64,000 nucleotides of DNA, taken from positions 93,191 to 157,190 of the forward strand of contig KL197709.1 in NCBI GenBank assembly GCA_000697665.1, given 5' to 3'. Made by a program: the position numbers and the translations under genes. Below, piece after piece: positions 38,217 to 48,733 of this stretch. This stretch comes from Jaapia argillacea MUCL 33604 (taxonomy: Eukaryota > Basidiomycota > Agaricomycetes > Jaapiales > Jaapiaceae). Numbering within the stretch: position 1 is the stretch's first letter; every line of letters begins with the position of its first letter. The notes beneath the pieces are model-generated. The model saw only the letters and a list, made by a program, of their open reading frames with translations, had not been told where the DNA came from and did no database searches.

Positions 38217-39032
38217 TGTAGGGTATTTTATTATTGGGATCGGGTCTGAACATATCTTATGGTCTACTTAGTCTGTCGCATGCATCGAAGCAGGGAATAC
38301 AAACATCTCAAGCACACCTCGTAGATTTGGGTCCATATCAGAATGAAAAGGCAACGGGTCGAAAGCGTGTCCGCGACTGGGTGGTCTCCGAGGTCTTCGG
38401 AGTTTTCTTGGCGCCTCTGCAACTCAGTTCCGGGGTCCAACTAGTTTCGTCTCCCACTGTGATTCAACTCCGATCCCGACGCCATCTTCGCATTCTGTTC
38501 CCCTAATGCCGTTGATTATCTTTCATGGCTCAGTGGTCGGTTGTTGTGCAGTCATCATCCTTGTATTGGAGAATCCAGTGCTTATCTTACGAATATGTAC
38601 GAATATGTATGACGTGCAAGTCGCGGAGGAAGAATGAAATGGGTTCCACCAGGTTGAAGGGTATCAACCGTCCACACGAGGCAAACGCAATATGATCTAC
38701 GCCAAACTATCCTATCGAACATTGCTCTCTGCACCAATCTCAGCATAGTCCAAAACCCTCTTGCCCCATCATTTGGGAATCAGCGAAGGCGGGGCGAAAC
38801 ACGGATCATAATACCCCATGCCTGTGATAAGCAAAAGATGTTTCAGACTTGCTTGAGCCTCGAGTCAATGGGTGATAACGTTCATCCCCACGTGATCCAC
38901 GGAACCAGCGCCTCGACACGACTCGCATGTTCCGCTGAGTGTAAATGGGTTACGGGTATCGATTGTACGTGTGTGGGTGTGGAGCTGCATGCGACTCATC
39001 TTCGTTTCCGTACACATACATCATAACGCGAT
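38217..39032. other. Intergenic, nothing recognised
   Basis: About 800 bases between two plus-strand genes. Only short open frames. The promoter of the histidine phosphatase gene should be here. Confidence 0.45.
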
Positions 39033-40047
39033 ATGCAAGTTAATGGGGCTGGCAAGGCTCGTTCGGGGTCGGATGCATCACGGGTGGGAGGAACTGTGAG
39101 GAGGGAGAGCCTGGCTTCGGAGAAACGGAAGGACGAGGGGAAGAGTCGCTCGGTTTATCTCGTGTTGTCTTTGATTCGGCATGCGGAGGTGAGTCTTGCT
39201 TTGATGATGAGTGGGCGTTCGACTGAGAAGGAGGTTGGGTCTAGTGCGAGTCCAATGTCGACGAGGAGTGGAACCAAGGAGACGATGCGTTGACGGAAGA
39301 TGGGAAACAGCAAGCCCAGAGTCTTGGCAAGAAATGGTCAAACGTCCGGATCGACGCCTTGTACTCTTCATCTATGATGCGAGCGCACCAAACAGCTCAA
39401 GCAGTGGTGGAGTGGAACAAGAGCAAGCCTGCTATTATCTTGACGGACCGGCTCGTGGAACAAGATTTTGGAAGGGAGGTTGAGAAGTTGATGTCGAAAG
39501 GGTTAGATGATGAAGCGTTAAAGGAGAGGGTGGGTTGGTTTGACGACGATGGACATCCCAGTCGGACGCATCGACCTTCCAAGGGAGGGGAGAGTATGGA
39601 TGATGTTGCGAGGAGAGCTTTCGTTCAGGTTATGCAAGTTTTGCAGGAGCATGGAGTTTGTTTGGGTGAGGCGCCGAGAAGGGTTCATGACGAGAGGGTC
39701 AGTCATCGACCTTGTGGGGAGATGGAGTTGGTGGAAGGAGTGAAGCATGTGGTGTTTGTGAGCCACAACTTGTTTCTGTGCGAGCTGTGGGAAGGGATGT
39801 TGTCATGGAATCAGCCCAAGCATGAGTGGACGAAGAACTCTTACAAGAATGCGACTTGGTACGTGTTGGTTTGGCTAGCGTTTCTCTTCGCGAAAATTGA
39901 AGGTTTTTGGGTAGGTCTCGGCATTTGTTGTGTTGGGAACGAGGATCGATTAGGAAAGGCGATCAAGGGATTTTTTCAAAGGAGGTGGGTCGCCTTCGAG
40001 TAACGGATATGAGGATGCCCACTTTTGACGAGGAGTGCTGGTGTTGA
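39033..40047 (+). CDS. Histidine phosphatase (phosphoglycerate mutase-like), left copy
   Basis: 298 residues in three exons, introns at 39189-39250 and 39859-39914. The first catalytic motif is 'LSLIRHAES', with the intron inside the motif (after RHAE). 'DALYSSSMMRAHQTA' follows, and 'GGESMDDVARRA' and 'HVVFVSHNLFLCELW' supply the Glu and the second catalytic His, so the enzyme looks competent. The substrate is unknown; relatives act on sugar phosphates, nucleotides or phosphoproteins. The ATG lies before a basic, Ser-rich leader. The right-arm paralogue at 44,237-45,280 has introns at the same places. After the last intron both read 'WSRH(L/V)LCW', but the C-terminal tails then diverge completely. 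Confidence 0.85.
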
Positions 40048-40480
40048 AGGATCGTGAGACTGGATACTGTACGCTACTTGATTAATTACACGGACGCACG
40101 GATACCCCTAATGTTAGCATGGAAATAAATCGCACAGGGTGGTTGAGAAGGCTGATGTTCCATCATTGCAATATACTAAAATGTTTGGTGATGGATGAGC
40201 AGGCACAAGAAGCGTATTTTACGGTATTTTATGCCACGTTTCTACCATTTGCAGGCCGTCACGTAATATGGACGGCGTACTGACCGTCTTCTAGCTGCAA
40301 TACCCGACGTCGCACAAGATTCCTTCCGGACTCCAGTTGCATTCCAGCTCAACTATCCTTACCTTAGCCTCCTCCCCCGCAACGTATTTCCAGAATATCT
40401 CTACTGTTTGGCCGGCAGTGAAACGGTACTTGCGACGTACGACCAGAAGTGTTCAATCTCTTCAGCCACCTGCGATCTCA
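40048..40480. other. Intergenic, promoter of the WW-MyTH4-RhoGAP gene
   Basis: 433 bases between two plus-strand genes. The frame of the next gene is open upstream to about 40337 but without an ATG. No core promoter motif was recognised. Confidence 0.4.
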
Positions 40481-43400
40481 ATGGCTGCCGCGCCTCAAAT
40501 TTCGATCGTGTTGCAAGAGTCCAGTCCAGCGCCTTCCCCTGCTGGTTCTCCAGCAATACTGGGTTCACTCTCTGCCGTAGAAGAACTGCACAATTCCCTA
40601 GAGTCGTCCGTATCTTCCAATAGGCGAAGACCTTCAAATGTCAAGACTAACGGAACACCCAAAGTTAATGGTAATGGTATTGCTACCCCTGCGACGCCGA
40701 CGACGCCGACTGCTCGCGTTCCCAAGAGTTCGACTGCCAGTGTCCAGGAGGCGGGATGGGGATCTAATTTCTGGGTGACATTGGTCGATCCACAGGCACG
40801 CACGACTTTCTGATTTCTGTGTTCGCACTGAAATAAATGACATCGGATCCTTTCAATCAAGACTCAAATTTCGTTTTACGCTTGTCCTGCGACTGGAGAA
40901 GTCAGCTGGGATCCTCCCGTCGGGAATTTCGTGTGCGCCGTTATCATTTCTTTGACCACTTCATGTTTGATCTCATCCCCGACGCGTGTTTAGACTTCCA
41001 CCTAATGAAGAGGGCGAATGGTGGGAGATTTTAGACGAGAGTCGGGGGCTTCCGTATTATTATCAAACGAAGACGGGAGAGACTGTTTGGGAAAAGCCCG
41101 ATGCTTTTGTGATACCTCTTGCGATCTTGCAAGTGAGTTGGATCACATCTACGCATCAGAGCCAACATCTCATTGCTTCATAGAACACGGCTTTAGGTCG
41201 TCGCCTGTCCACACGTTTCCGAGCCTCACAAGCCTTCGACGACGACGTCAAACCTCCTACAAAGCCAGAGAAGACCCCCGTCTCACTTTCCAGTAAAGCA
41301 CTCAATCGCCGGTCTCGTTCATACAACGAAAACGACAGTTCCCTTCGATTATCACCACAGCAAGCACAACCACGCGTCTCTATCTCATCAACTCGCAGTT
41401 CTCCCGGCGGCAAGTCTTCAAACGGCCTAAACGGATACTCTCCTTCACACCCCTCGTCTTCGAAGAGGACGCCTCCTCGTCGGTCATTCTCAAATGATGC
41501 CCATCATACCCTCAGCACTAGCTTCGACCCTCGTTTAACACCCATCCCAGGCTCGCCATGTGGAACAGACGCGTCATCCTCTCACCTCTCTCGCAAATCT
41601 ACCTCGTCGAACTCGCCAACCACCCCCAACGGGATGACCAGCTTCAAGCAGGATGGATCACCGCACAGCAGCCATGGACATGGACAAAGTCACGGGAAAG
41701 ACAAATCATTCGGTTCAAGCCTCGATTCAGACGGTTACCGAACTCGATCCAAATCCTCCTCCTACCTCCCCATCCGACCAACTCAACCCCAAAACCTCGA
41801 CGCGGCAGTTGAGTTGTTAACTCATACACCTTCGGCCCTCCTTGACCACACCCACAACCCACGCGGGACGAGCTTCGACGTTCGATCACCTTCGTTATCG
41901 TTGAGTGTTCGGACGAATGGTTTGGCGTCGCCTCATACGGCGCCGCCATCTCCTATGGGTATACCACGACGGCCATCATTTCCGTCTGGGTCCTTGAGAG
42001 ATAAGGGGAAAGGGAAGAGTGGTGGACCTCCACCTCCGAAGCGACCTGCCCCTGCTCCACCCATCAAGACGTCCCAAGGAAAGATCATCAGCACACCAAT
42101 TGTTAATCACGGTACGTGCACCAGTGTGTGTTTCGGAGTGGAGCTGCCGTTGAATATGGTTGTTTTGGTTGCTTTAGAGGCGACTCTGAACATGAGTCCT
42201 GTCAAGAATCGCGCCGCTGGTAAACCTATACTTGTCGATCCGAGACCGAGACCTTTGCCAGGTGACTCGGCGATTTCTCTTGGGTATGAAGCGTCACTTT
42301 TTGTTACAGCATTCTGGTATTCATACACTGTATCGGTGACCTTAGGACATACCCAATTTTGCCAGAAGACTTGGCTACGGATATCCAACAATTTATCGAG
42401 TCCGAGTTTGCGAAGCAATACTTTTCCACGCACCGAACTGGGTTTATTTTCAAGAGGAAGGTTCCAGTGGCCCAAATGATGAGTTGGCAAAAGGTAAGTC
42501 GCCACGTCCCCCCTATTTCGTGTCCGTCTAATGAAGTTTGGTAAAGGCACTTCTGAGTTCCCCCCTCCTAAATCTCAATCGTTCACTTCACAAAGACGCA
42601 GTCAAAGTATTCAAGGTCGTACAACGATTAATGGGTGATCGTGAGCGAGATCGTGCGATTGGCCTACGAGGTCAGCAGGAATCACATATATCAACTATTG
42701 CGTCGATCAATAGTAGTCAAGTTACCCTTCCTGGGAGTGGAATGAATGTTGGATTGTTGGAGGAAGAGAGGTGGTTGTTGAGTGAGGGATTGGCGCATGG
42801 GGAGTTAAGGGATGAGATTTATTGTCAGGTTATGAAGCAACTTAGTGGGAATCCTAATACGTGCGTCCTTTATCGTGGGGGTTGGTTTAATGTCTTGACT
42901 GACTTTTCATGGTTCTTACTCAGGGAGAGCGTGTTCAAGGGATGGCAGTTGCTTTGCGTCCTTTTGATCACGTTCCCGCCTTCGAAGGATTTTGAACCCT
43001 ACCTACAGTCGTTTATGCAGCAGAGGACGACACATCCCGAAGGTCGCGTAGATGTTATGGCCAAGTACGCCATCCGACGATTGACGTACATCTCCAAGAA
43101 AGGGCCGAGAGGGAAGCCACCAAGTATTTCGGAGATTGAGGTTGCATCTGTGAGTCCTCCATCGTTTTAATGAGAATACACCACTCACTCGACTCTAGGA
43201 CGCTGCTTTCAACCCTTCGATATTCGGGGAGTCGCTTGACGCCATCTATCGCCTCCAAGAGCGAAATTATCCGCGAGAAAAGGTCCCTATCATCCTTCCT
43301 TTCCTCGCAGACGGTATCCTTGCTTTGGGAGGCACTAAATCTGAAGGCATCTTCCGCGTCCCTGGAGATGGCGACTCGGTTTCTGAGCTCAAACTGCGTA

Positions 43401-43944
43401 TCGATCGAGGGTATTACAATTTGGACGGCGTTGATGACCCCAACGTTCTCGCATCCCTCCTCAAACTTTGGCTTCGCGAACTACTCGATCCACTCGTCCC
43501 GGAAGAGATGTATAACGACTGCATCGCCCACGCTTACGAACCCGAAGTCTGCGTACAGATCGTCCAAAGACTGCCTACCATCAACCGAAGAGTGGTGTTG
43601 TTCGTCATCAGTTTCTTGCAGCTTTTCTTAGAGGACAAGGTGCAGAGTGTGACGAAAATGACGTCTCCGAATCTGGCACTGGTTATGGCGCCGAATTTAT
43701 TGAGGTGTAATTCGGATTCGATCGGTGTCGTGTTTACCAACTCTCAGTGAGTGTTGTGTATCCTCGATCCTTGGAATTGCTCCTGATATTTGGGTATAGG
43801 TACGAACAAACGTTCGTTCACAACCTGCTGCTACATCTCAAGTCCAACGAGGTTGATCCTGATTACACGCCTGTCCATGGCCTCGGAGCCACCCTGTCTG
43901 CTCCTCGACGACCGCGTCCCTCCGAGTCTCGGAATCGACGGTAG
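40481..43944 (+). CDS. WW-MyTH4-RhoGAP protein
   Basis: Large GTPase-activating protein for Rho/Rac-type GTPases, 979 residues in ten exons. Introns: 40796-40861, 40933-40993, 41133-41183, 42112-42177, 42284-42345, 42494-42546, 42861-42923, 43150-43198, 43747-43799. Order of domains: low-complexity N-terminus; two WW-like modules, the first 'NFWVTLVDPQTQISFYACP' to 'VSWDPP' and the second 'WWEILDESRGLPYYYQTKTG' ending 'VWEKP'; about 300 Ser/Pro-rich residues with 'GGPPPPKRPAPAPP'; a MyTH4 domain ('GELRDEIYCQVMKQLSGNPN', 'GWQLLCVLLITFPPS'); and a C-terminal RhoGAP with arginine finger in 'SEGIFRVPGDGDSV', plus 'LASLLKLWLRELLDPLVP' and 'NLALVMAPNLLRC'. The set WW, MyTH4, RhoGAP is that of Vilse/CrossGAP (ARHGAP39), a regulator of the actin cytoskeleton and polarity. 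Intron 1 appears to be GC-AG. Confidence 0.9.
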
Positions 43945-44236
43945 CCTCACCCTCGGACCGCTTACCCGATCCGGATTCTTGCCCGCCCCATTGTTGTTGT
44001 TCATTCATTTGTACCCCCACGTTCATTAATGTACCCCCTCATCGCACTCTTTAGCTCTTTAGGATCACCATCTCATAATTCGATTCCATCACTTTCATTA
44101 TCCTGGACTAGTTTCTCGCTTGTAGAAAATGTACCATTGCTCCGCAATAATAATCTCGATGCCGTCATTCACTCCAGTTGTGGTCGAAGTAAGCCAGGTA
44201 GATTAACTGCTGCGACGACGGCTGATCAATGATCCC

Positions 44237-45280
44237 TTAACAGCTAGGGGCCTTCAAGTCGAAGAACTCTAGATATCCTAAATGGTCGTACAACCCGTGC
44301 AACTCGGGGTCTCTCTTCACTTTTGCATCGCGAGGCGTCCAGCAGAGAACATGGCGAGACCTGCACGAGAATGAATGTCCCATCCCATTATTGAATTCCA
44401 CAATAGTACTCACCAGGCCGCATTCCCATAGTGACACCGTGTCCATACGTGCTCCTCCTTATTCCACGACAACATAGCCTCCCAAAGCTCCGAGAGAAAG
44501 CTGTTGTGACTGACAAACACAACATGCGGGATTCCCTCAACCAAAGTCCCCTCCTTACAAGTCTCCTTCATCGCGGATAATGCCTCTGCGCCAGGACCTT
44601 CCTTCAATTCGACACCATGATTCTCTAAAGCCTTCATCAATTCCACAACAGCTCTCTCAGCCACATCGTGCAAGCTCTCCCCACCCTCTCTAGGCCTATG
44701 CCCCCTGTCCTGTTTCCCAAATAGACAAAGTCCCACTCGCTCACGATACGCAGCATCTAGAGCCCCGTTGTTGCAATATCTTTCATAGTATTCGCCGTGA
44801 GCTTGTTCGACGAGTTTGTTGTTGAGGATGATTTGAGCTGGAGGTGTAGAACTGCTTATGAGGCCTATGGCTGTATGATGGGCTCTTTTGAGGGGGGAAG
44901 AGTATAGGGCGTCGATAGGGACATTGGCCCAAGCTTGACCGAGGGTGAAAGCTTCTTGGCCACCAGTCTTGGTGAGTTGATCGTCCGTACCAAACCATTC
45001 GCAAGGGTTTTCGTTATTTTGGCTCTGACATATCGAGCAACATCTCGTTAGGGGAATTCGAGCAGTGCAGACGTGAAGGACAGCGTACTTCGCCATGTCG
45101 AATCAACGATAGCGTCAACCAAAGCTTCTTGGGGGCCTTCTCGTTGTCGGTGGGTGCCTCGTTTTCTTTGGATTGCGAATCATCGACGACGACACTATCT
45201 GTGGTGCCCAGTTTTTCAGGCATGATGCGAAGTTCAGAATCCGTAGCCAAGTCAGGCGGAACGGCGGGTGCTTCGTTCAT
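44237..45280 (-). CDS. Histidine phosphatase (phosphoglycerate mutase-like), right copy
   Basis: 308 residues in three exons, introns at 45025-45088 and 44361-44413. It is the mirror-image paralogue of 39,033-40,047. Catalytic motif 'LSLIRHGES' with the intron after RHGE; 'DALYSSPLKRAHHTA', 'GGESLHDVAERA' and 'HVVFVSHNSFLSELW' complete the active site. The N-terminal leader is acidic ('DDSQSKENEAPTDNEKAP'), whereas the left copy is basic. The C-terminal tail ends 'YLEFFDLKAPSC'. It converges with the WW-MyTH4-RhoGAP gene, with fewer than 300 bases between the stop codons. Confidence 0.87.
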
Positions 45281-45656
45281 TACCGAAGGAGTGTTCTTTA
45301 TGTTGGATTTAGAAGGGGAAAGGGAGGACAGGAGAAATAGGGGTGAAGACGCGACAATTTATCCACGGACGCGGTCACGTGCATGACGCGTAGAGTTGCT
45401 CGATCAAATGCGTGAAATGACTCTTGCGCCGAGCACAGGCAACGACCCATGCCCTCAGAAATCGGGATCATCATTTAGAAATTGTATTGCTTGGTACATC
45501 TATGCTACATCGAATCTATGATCCAAGGTCAGCGATTCAGCCCCACACACGAATCGATGGGAAGAACTCACCCAAGGTACACACGTGATACTTCTCCACT
45601 CCAATCGTACAACCGACATGAAAACACCATCGATGTTCCCCAACGGCCATCCGACT
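45281..45656. other. Intergenic, nothing recognised
   Basis: 376 bases between two minus-strand genes. It should hold the promoter of the histidine phosphatase and the 3' end of the metallophosphoesterase. Confidence 0.4.
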
Positions 45657-46966
45657 TCAAACTTCATCCAAAAGATCAACAATAATAGGCCTGAAACCTA
45701 ACCCTCCAAACTCCGACCTCCCAACACTCCGAGCGATCATCATTCGCTCTCCCATGGGCCAATTCGCAGCGTTGACGAAGACCGTCCTCTCTTCATCTGG
45801 AGCTTCTGATGGGACCGCCGAGGTAGAGGGTTGAGCTTCCGATCCCGGCTCCGTTTGCGGTTCTGGGATAGGTAAGGAGGGAGTGGTTGTAGACGGCCAA
45901 GAGCGGATCTCGGCTCCGTGTCCTTCGTGGATATGTCCAAACAGATGGAGGCGAGGGCGGAGGGTGGGGAGTCGAGCCGTGAGAGCTTCGCAACCGGCTT
46001 CTTCGCCTCCCATAGTCATGTCGAGGATACCGTGCGGTGGTCCGTGCGTCAGCCTGTAAGACAGGATTGTTAAGGATTCGGAAGAAAATCAGCGGAATGG
46101 GAGTGGAATGTACAGGATATCAGTCTTCGGGAATTTGGCGACGAGTTCTGAGGGAGGCGGTTGGTCAGAGTGGCGGTAGATGGATATGACGTTGCGTACC
46201 TTCGGCCGTATCACGACGATAGTTGAATGCCCATTCACCGTACCAAGGACTCCACTAATATCAATTCTGGTGAGACAAACGAGGAAGGACGAGGTTCCGT
46301 AGGTCAACATACCGGCGACCCATAGACAGACCATACTCTTCCACCCTCCTTTGCGCGGAACTCGAACTTCTCGTCCTCAAGGTAGACGAGGTTCGCTTTC
46401 TTGGCTTTGTCGCCTTTGATCATCTTCAGAATGGGCTCGTATTTCTGTATCGTAGGAGGCTTGATAATGAACCAACTTGAGGGAGGAAGAGAACCGTACC
46501 TCTGGGCCTTGCCAGTGCCAGTTTTGAAAGTGGGTTTCGTACCACCCTCGATGAAGAGGTAGATCATGATTGCCTCCAATAATACTATTCGGATTGTCAG
46601 GCGTAAGTATTGTGAACCTCTTGAGACAACGAGTCATACGTACATCTTCGTTGCATGTGGCAAACCGTATAACCACTCCATAGTAACTTTGAACTCCTCC
46701 ACCCTCCCTGTGGCAGTCAAATCACCACTATGGAGTAAGACATCTCCATTGGGGACAGGGAACTGGTGACAATGTGTATCGCTGATGCAGACGAAACGAG
46801 TCCAGTTGGGACCTGGGATAGGAGGTGGATTCGACGGATCGTATTCGAGGTGGGCGATTGCGGATGGAGAGGTTAGAGTGGACGGTAGGGATGGCAGCTC
46901 TGTTACTACCGGTGGTGGTGAGGAATTAACGGGTTTCGAGGCTTTGGAACGAAATGAGCGAAACAT
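45657..46966 (-). CDS. Calcineurin-like metallophosphoesterase, intact copy
   Basis: Predicted two-metal phosphoesterase of 341 residues in six exons; introns 46585-46643, 46445-46499, 46255-46312, 46148-46199 and 46054-46113. All metal-binding blocks are present in order: 'FVCISDTHCHQFPVPNGD', 'LLHSGDLTATGRVEEF', 'IIGGNHDLPLHRGWYET', 'LLTHGPPHGILDMTMGG' and 'LHLFGHIHEGHG'. The N-terminus is Ser/Lys/Pro rich. It resembles the eukaryotic MPPED/239AB-type phosphodiesterases, with cAMP or cGMP as possible but unproven substrates. A broken mirror copy lies at 31,995-33,269. Its start codon is 192 bases from that of F-box 4 on the other strand, so they probably share a promoter region. Confidence 0.88.
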
Positions 46967-47157
46967 AGGGTAGACGTGGGGAGCGAAGTTGGCACACTTG
47001 GGCTAGCTTGAACCGTGACATCGACCACCGTCGTCCCGCCGAGTCTGACTCGACCTCGCAGCCGCAGCCGCTGTATCAGGACGAGGAATTGTTATCTGCT
47101 TCAGCAGCTCAGCCCTACAGGAGTTACCGACGCATTACTATCCAGTCGACCTGAACT
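46967..47157. promoter_or_regulatory. Compact divergent promoter, phosphoesterase and F-box 4
   Basis: Only 191 bases separate two divergent ATG codons, so both core promoters must overlap here. No TATA box is evident. Confidence 0.45.
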
Positions 47158-48488
47158 ATGGAAGTAAATGGCGAGAGGCTGATAGCCTCCCAGCACGTCG
47201 AGCTCGAAGTAAGTCGAGTCAATCAATCATCCGCCGCTTACAGGCATGACCGACCGCCTACACTATCCAGGAATCCTCAACAAATTCTATTCCTAACGAG
47301 TTGTTACTGGTCATTTTCGAATTCGTGGTAGCCGAACCCTCGACGAAGAACGACTTTCATATCCCCATACGTCTATCGCAAGTCTCCACCCATTGGCGCA
47401 CATTGGCCCTTCACAATCCGTCCTTATGGACCAACGTTCACCTAAACCTCTCTTATCAGACCACATTCTTCCTGGCCTCTCGTTTCCTCGACAGATCCAA
47501 CCTTCTCCCCGTACACATCATAATCACAGCTACCGTCCCTTTCGATCGTCTTCTGGTCGAACGGAGCATCAGCTTTGTCCGTGATCAATTACCTCGATGC
47601 CGTTCCCTTACCATATCTTCTCCTTATGTGGGCTATATCACTCGTCTAACTACCCTCGTCTCCTTCCCCGCGCCGAAATTGCAGAACCTCGAGATCGATT
47701 ACTGCAGTGGTCACGAGCGCGTTCAGTTTCTTCGAATCGATTACGCCAATGGCATGAGTCCTCCTCCTCTCAGACGAGTCCGGTTAACTGCAGTCGTATT
47801 ACCTTGGGAAGGCCCGTCGCTCTCCAATCTGACCACGTTCGAGATTGGTGGTCTTGGGAAGCAAGCTTATACTGTGTCTCAACTCCGCTGCTTCTTCGCC
47901 AATAACCCTTGCTTGGACACGCTCATCATAGGATCGCAACTCCTGGCAGCAGAAGACGTTCACCCGAAAGTCGAAATCCCCTCCCTCCGCTCCCTCAAAC
48001 TCACCCGATGCACCCGTTACGAAACCCCCATCCAGTTCGCCATCAGCCTTTCTACACCTGGTCTCACCTCACTCGTCATTATCAACGACCCGCGCCAGCC
48101 CGGCGACGGTGGGTGGTCAGGTTTCGTCAACTACGTCAAAGGGTGTACCATTCCCTGCTATCCATCCTTGGCATCTCTTATCCTCCGCGGTGTACCCGTA
48201 TCCATGATTGATGCGGAATTCACGAAATCGTCACCGGCTCTAACCGACCTGGTCTTGCTAGGCGACAACCTCTCCTTCGATTTCCTTCTCCCTCCGCGGG
48301 TTGGTGGAGGAGACAGAGGCGAAGAACCGAAAGGATGTCCGTGGCCCAAATTAGAAAATCTCCGGTGCGAAGGGAGATCGTTGACTCATCATTTGCGAGA
48401 GGTTTTGGAATTTCGAAGGACGCTGGGCTTCCCTGTATCGAGTGTCGCTGAAATCTCTCCCGGCGAACTACTGCATTCCGGAGCTTAG
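47158..48488 (+). CDS. F-box-like protein 4
   Basis: 422 residues in two exons, intron at 47209-47270. The F-box begins after the intron: 'NSIPNELLLVIFEFVVA' and 'RLSQVSTHWRTLALHNPSLW'. Leucine-rich stretches follow ('PKLQNLEIDY', 'SLSNLTTFEIGG', 'IPSLRSLKLTRC'). A short first exon (17 codons) matches the layout of F-box 3, and the two proteins align best with each other. The predicted role is an SCF adaptor with unknown target. It converges with the SPATA20-like gene. Confidence 0.8.
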
Positions 48489-48733
48489 GGGGTGGATACG
48501 GAGATATATCCGTCAGTTGTGCCGATAATATGTCTTTGTGGACGGTGCTTGGGGGTTAGGTTCATAGATTAGAATCCTGGGTTTTTGGAATGCGTTACCT
48601 TCTTTCCTTCTGTCCAGTCTGCGGAACATAGAGTACTGCGCTGACGCGGGCAAGTCGTGTATTTTCCTGATGGTGTTACACTATCGGTACACGCAAAAAC
48701 TGATGCTGCCTAATCGTCCACTGAAACACAATC

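Noticed and set aside
40495-40860. Antisense open frame under the WW-MyTH4-RhoGAP first exon
   Set aside because: Mirror of a Ser/Pro-rich coding exon; such shadows are expected and it shows no domain.
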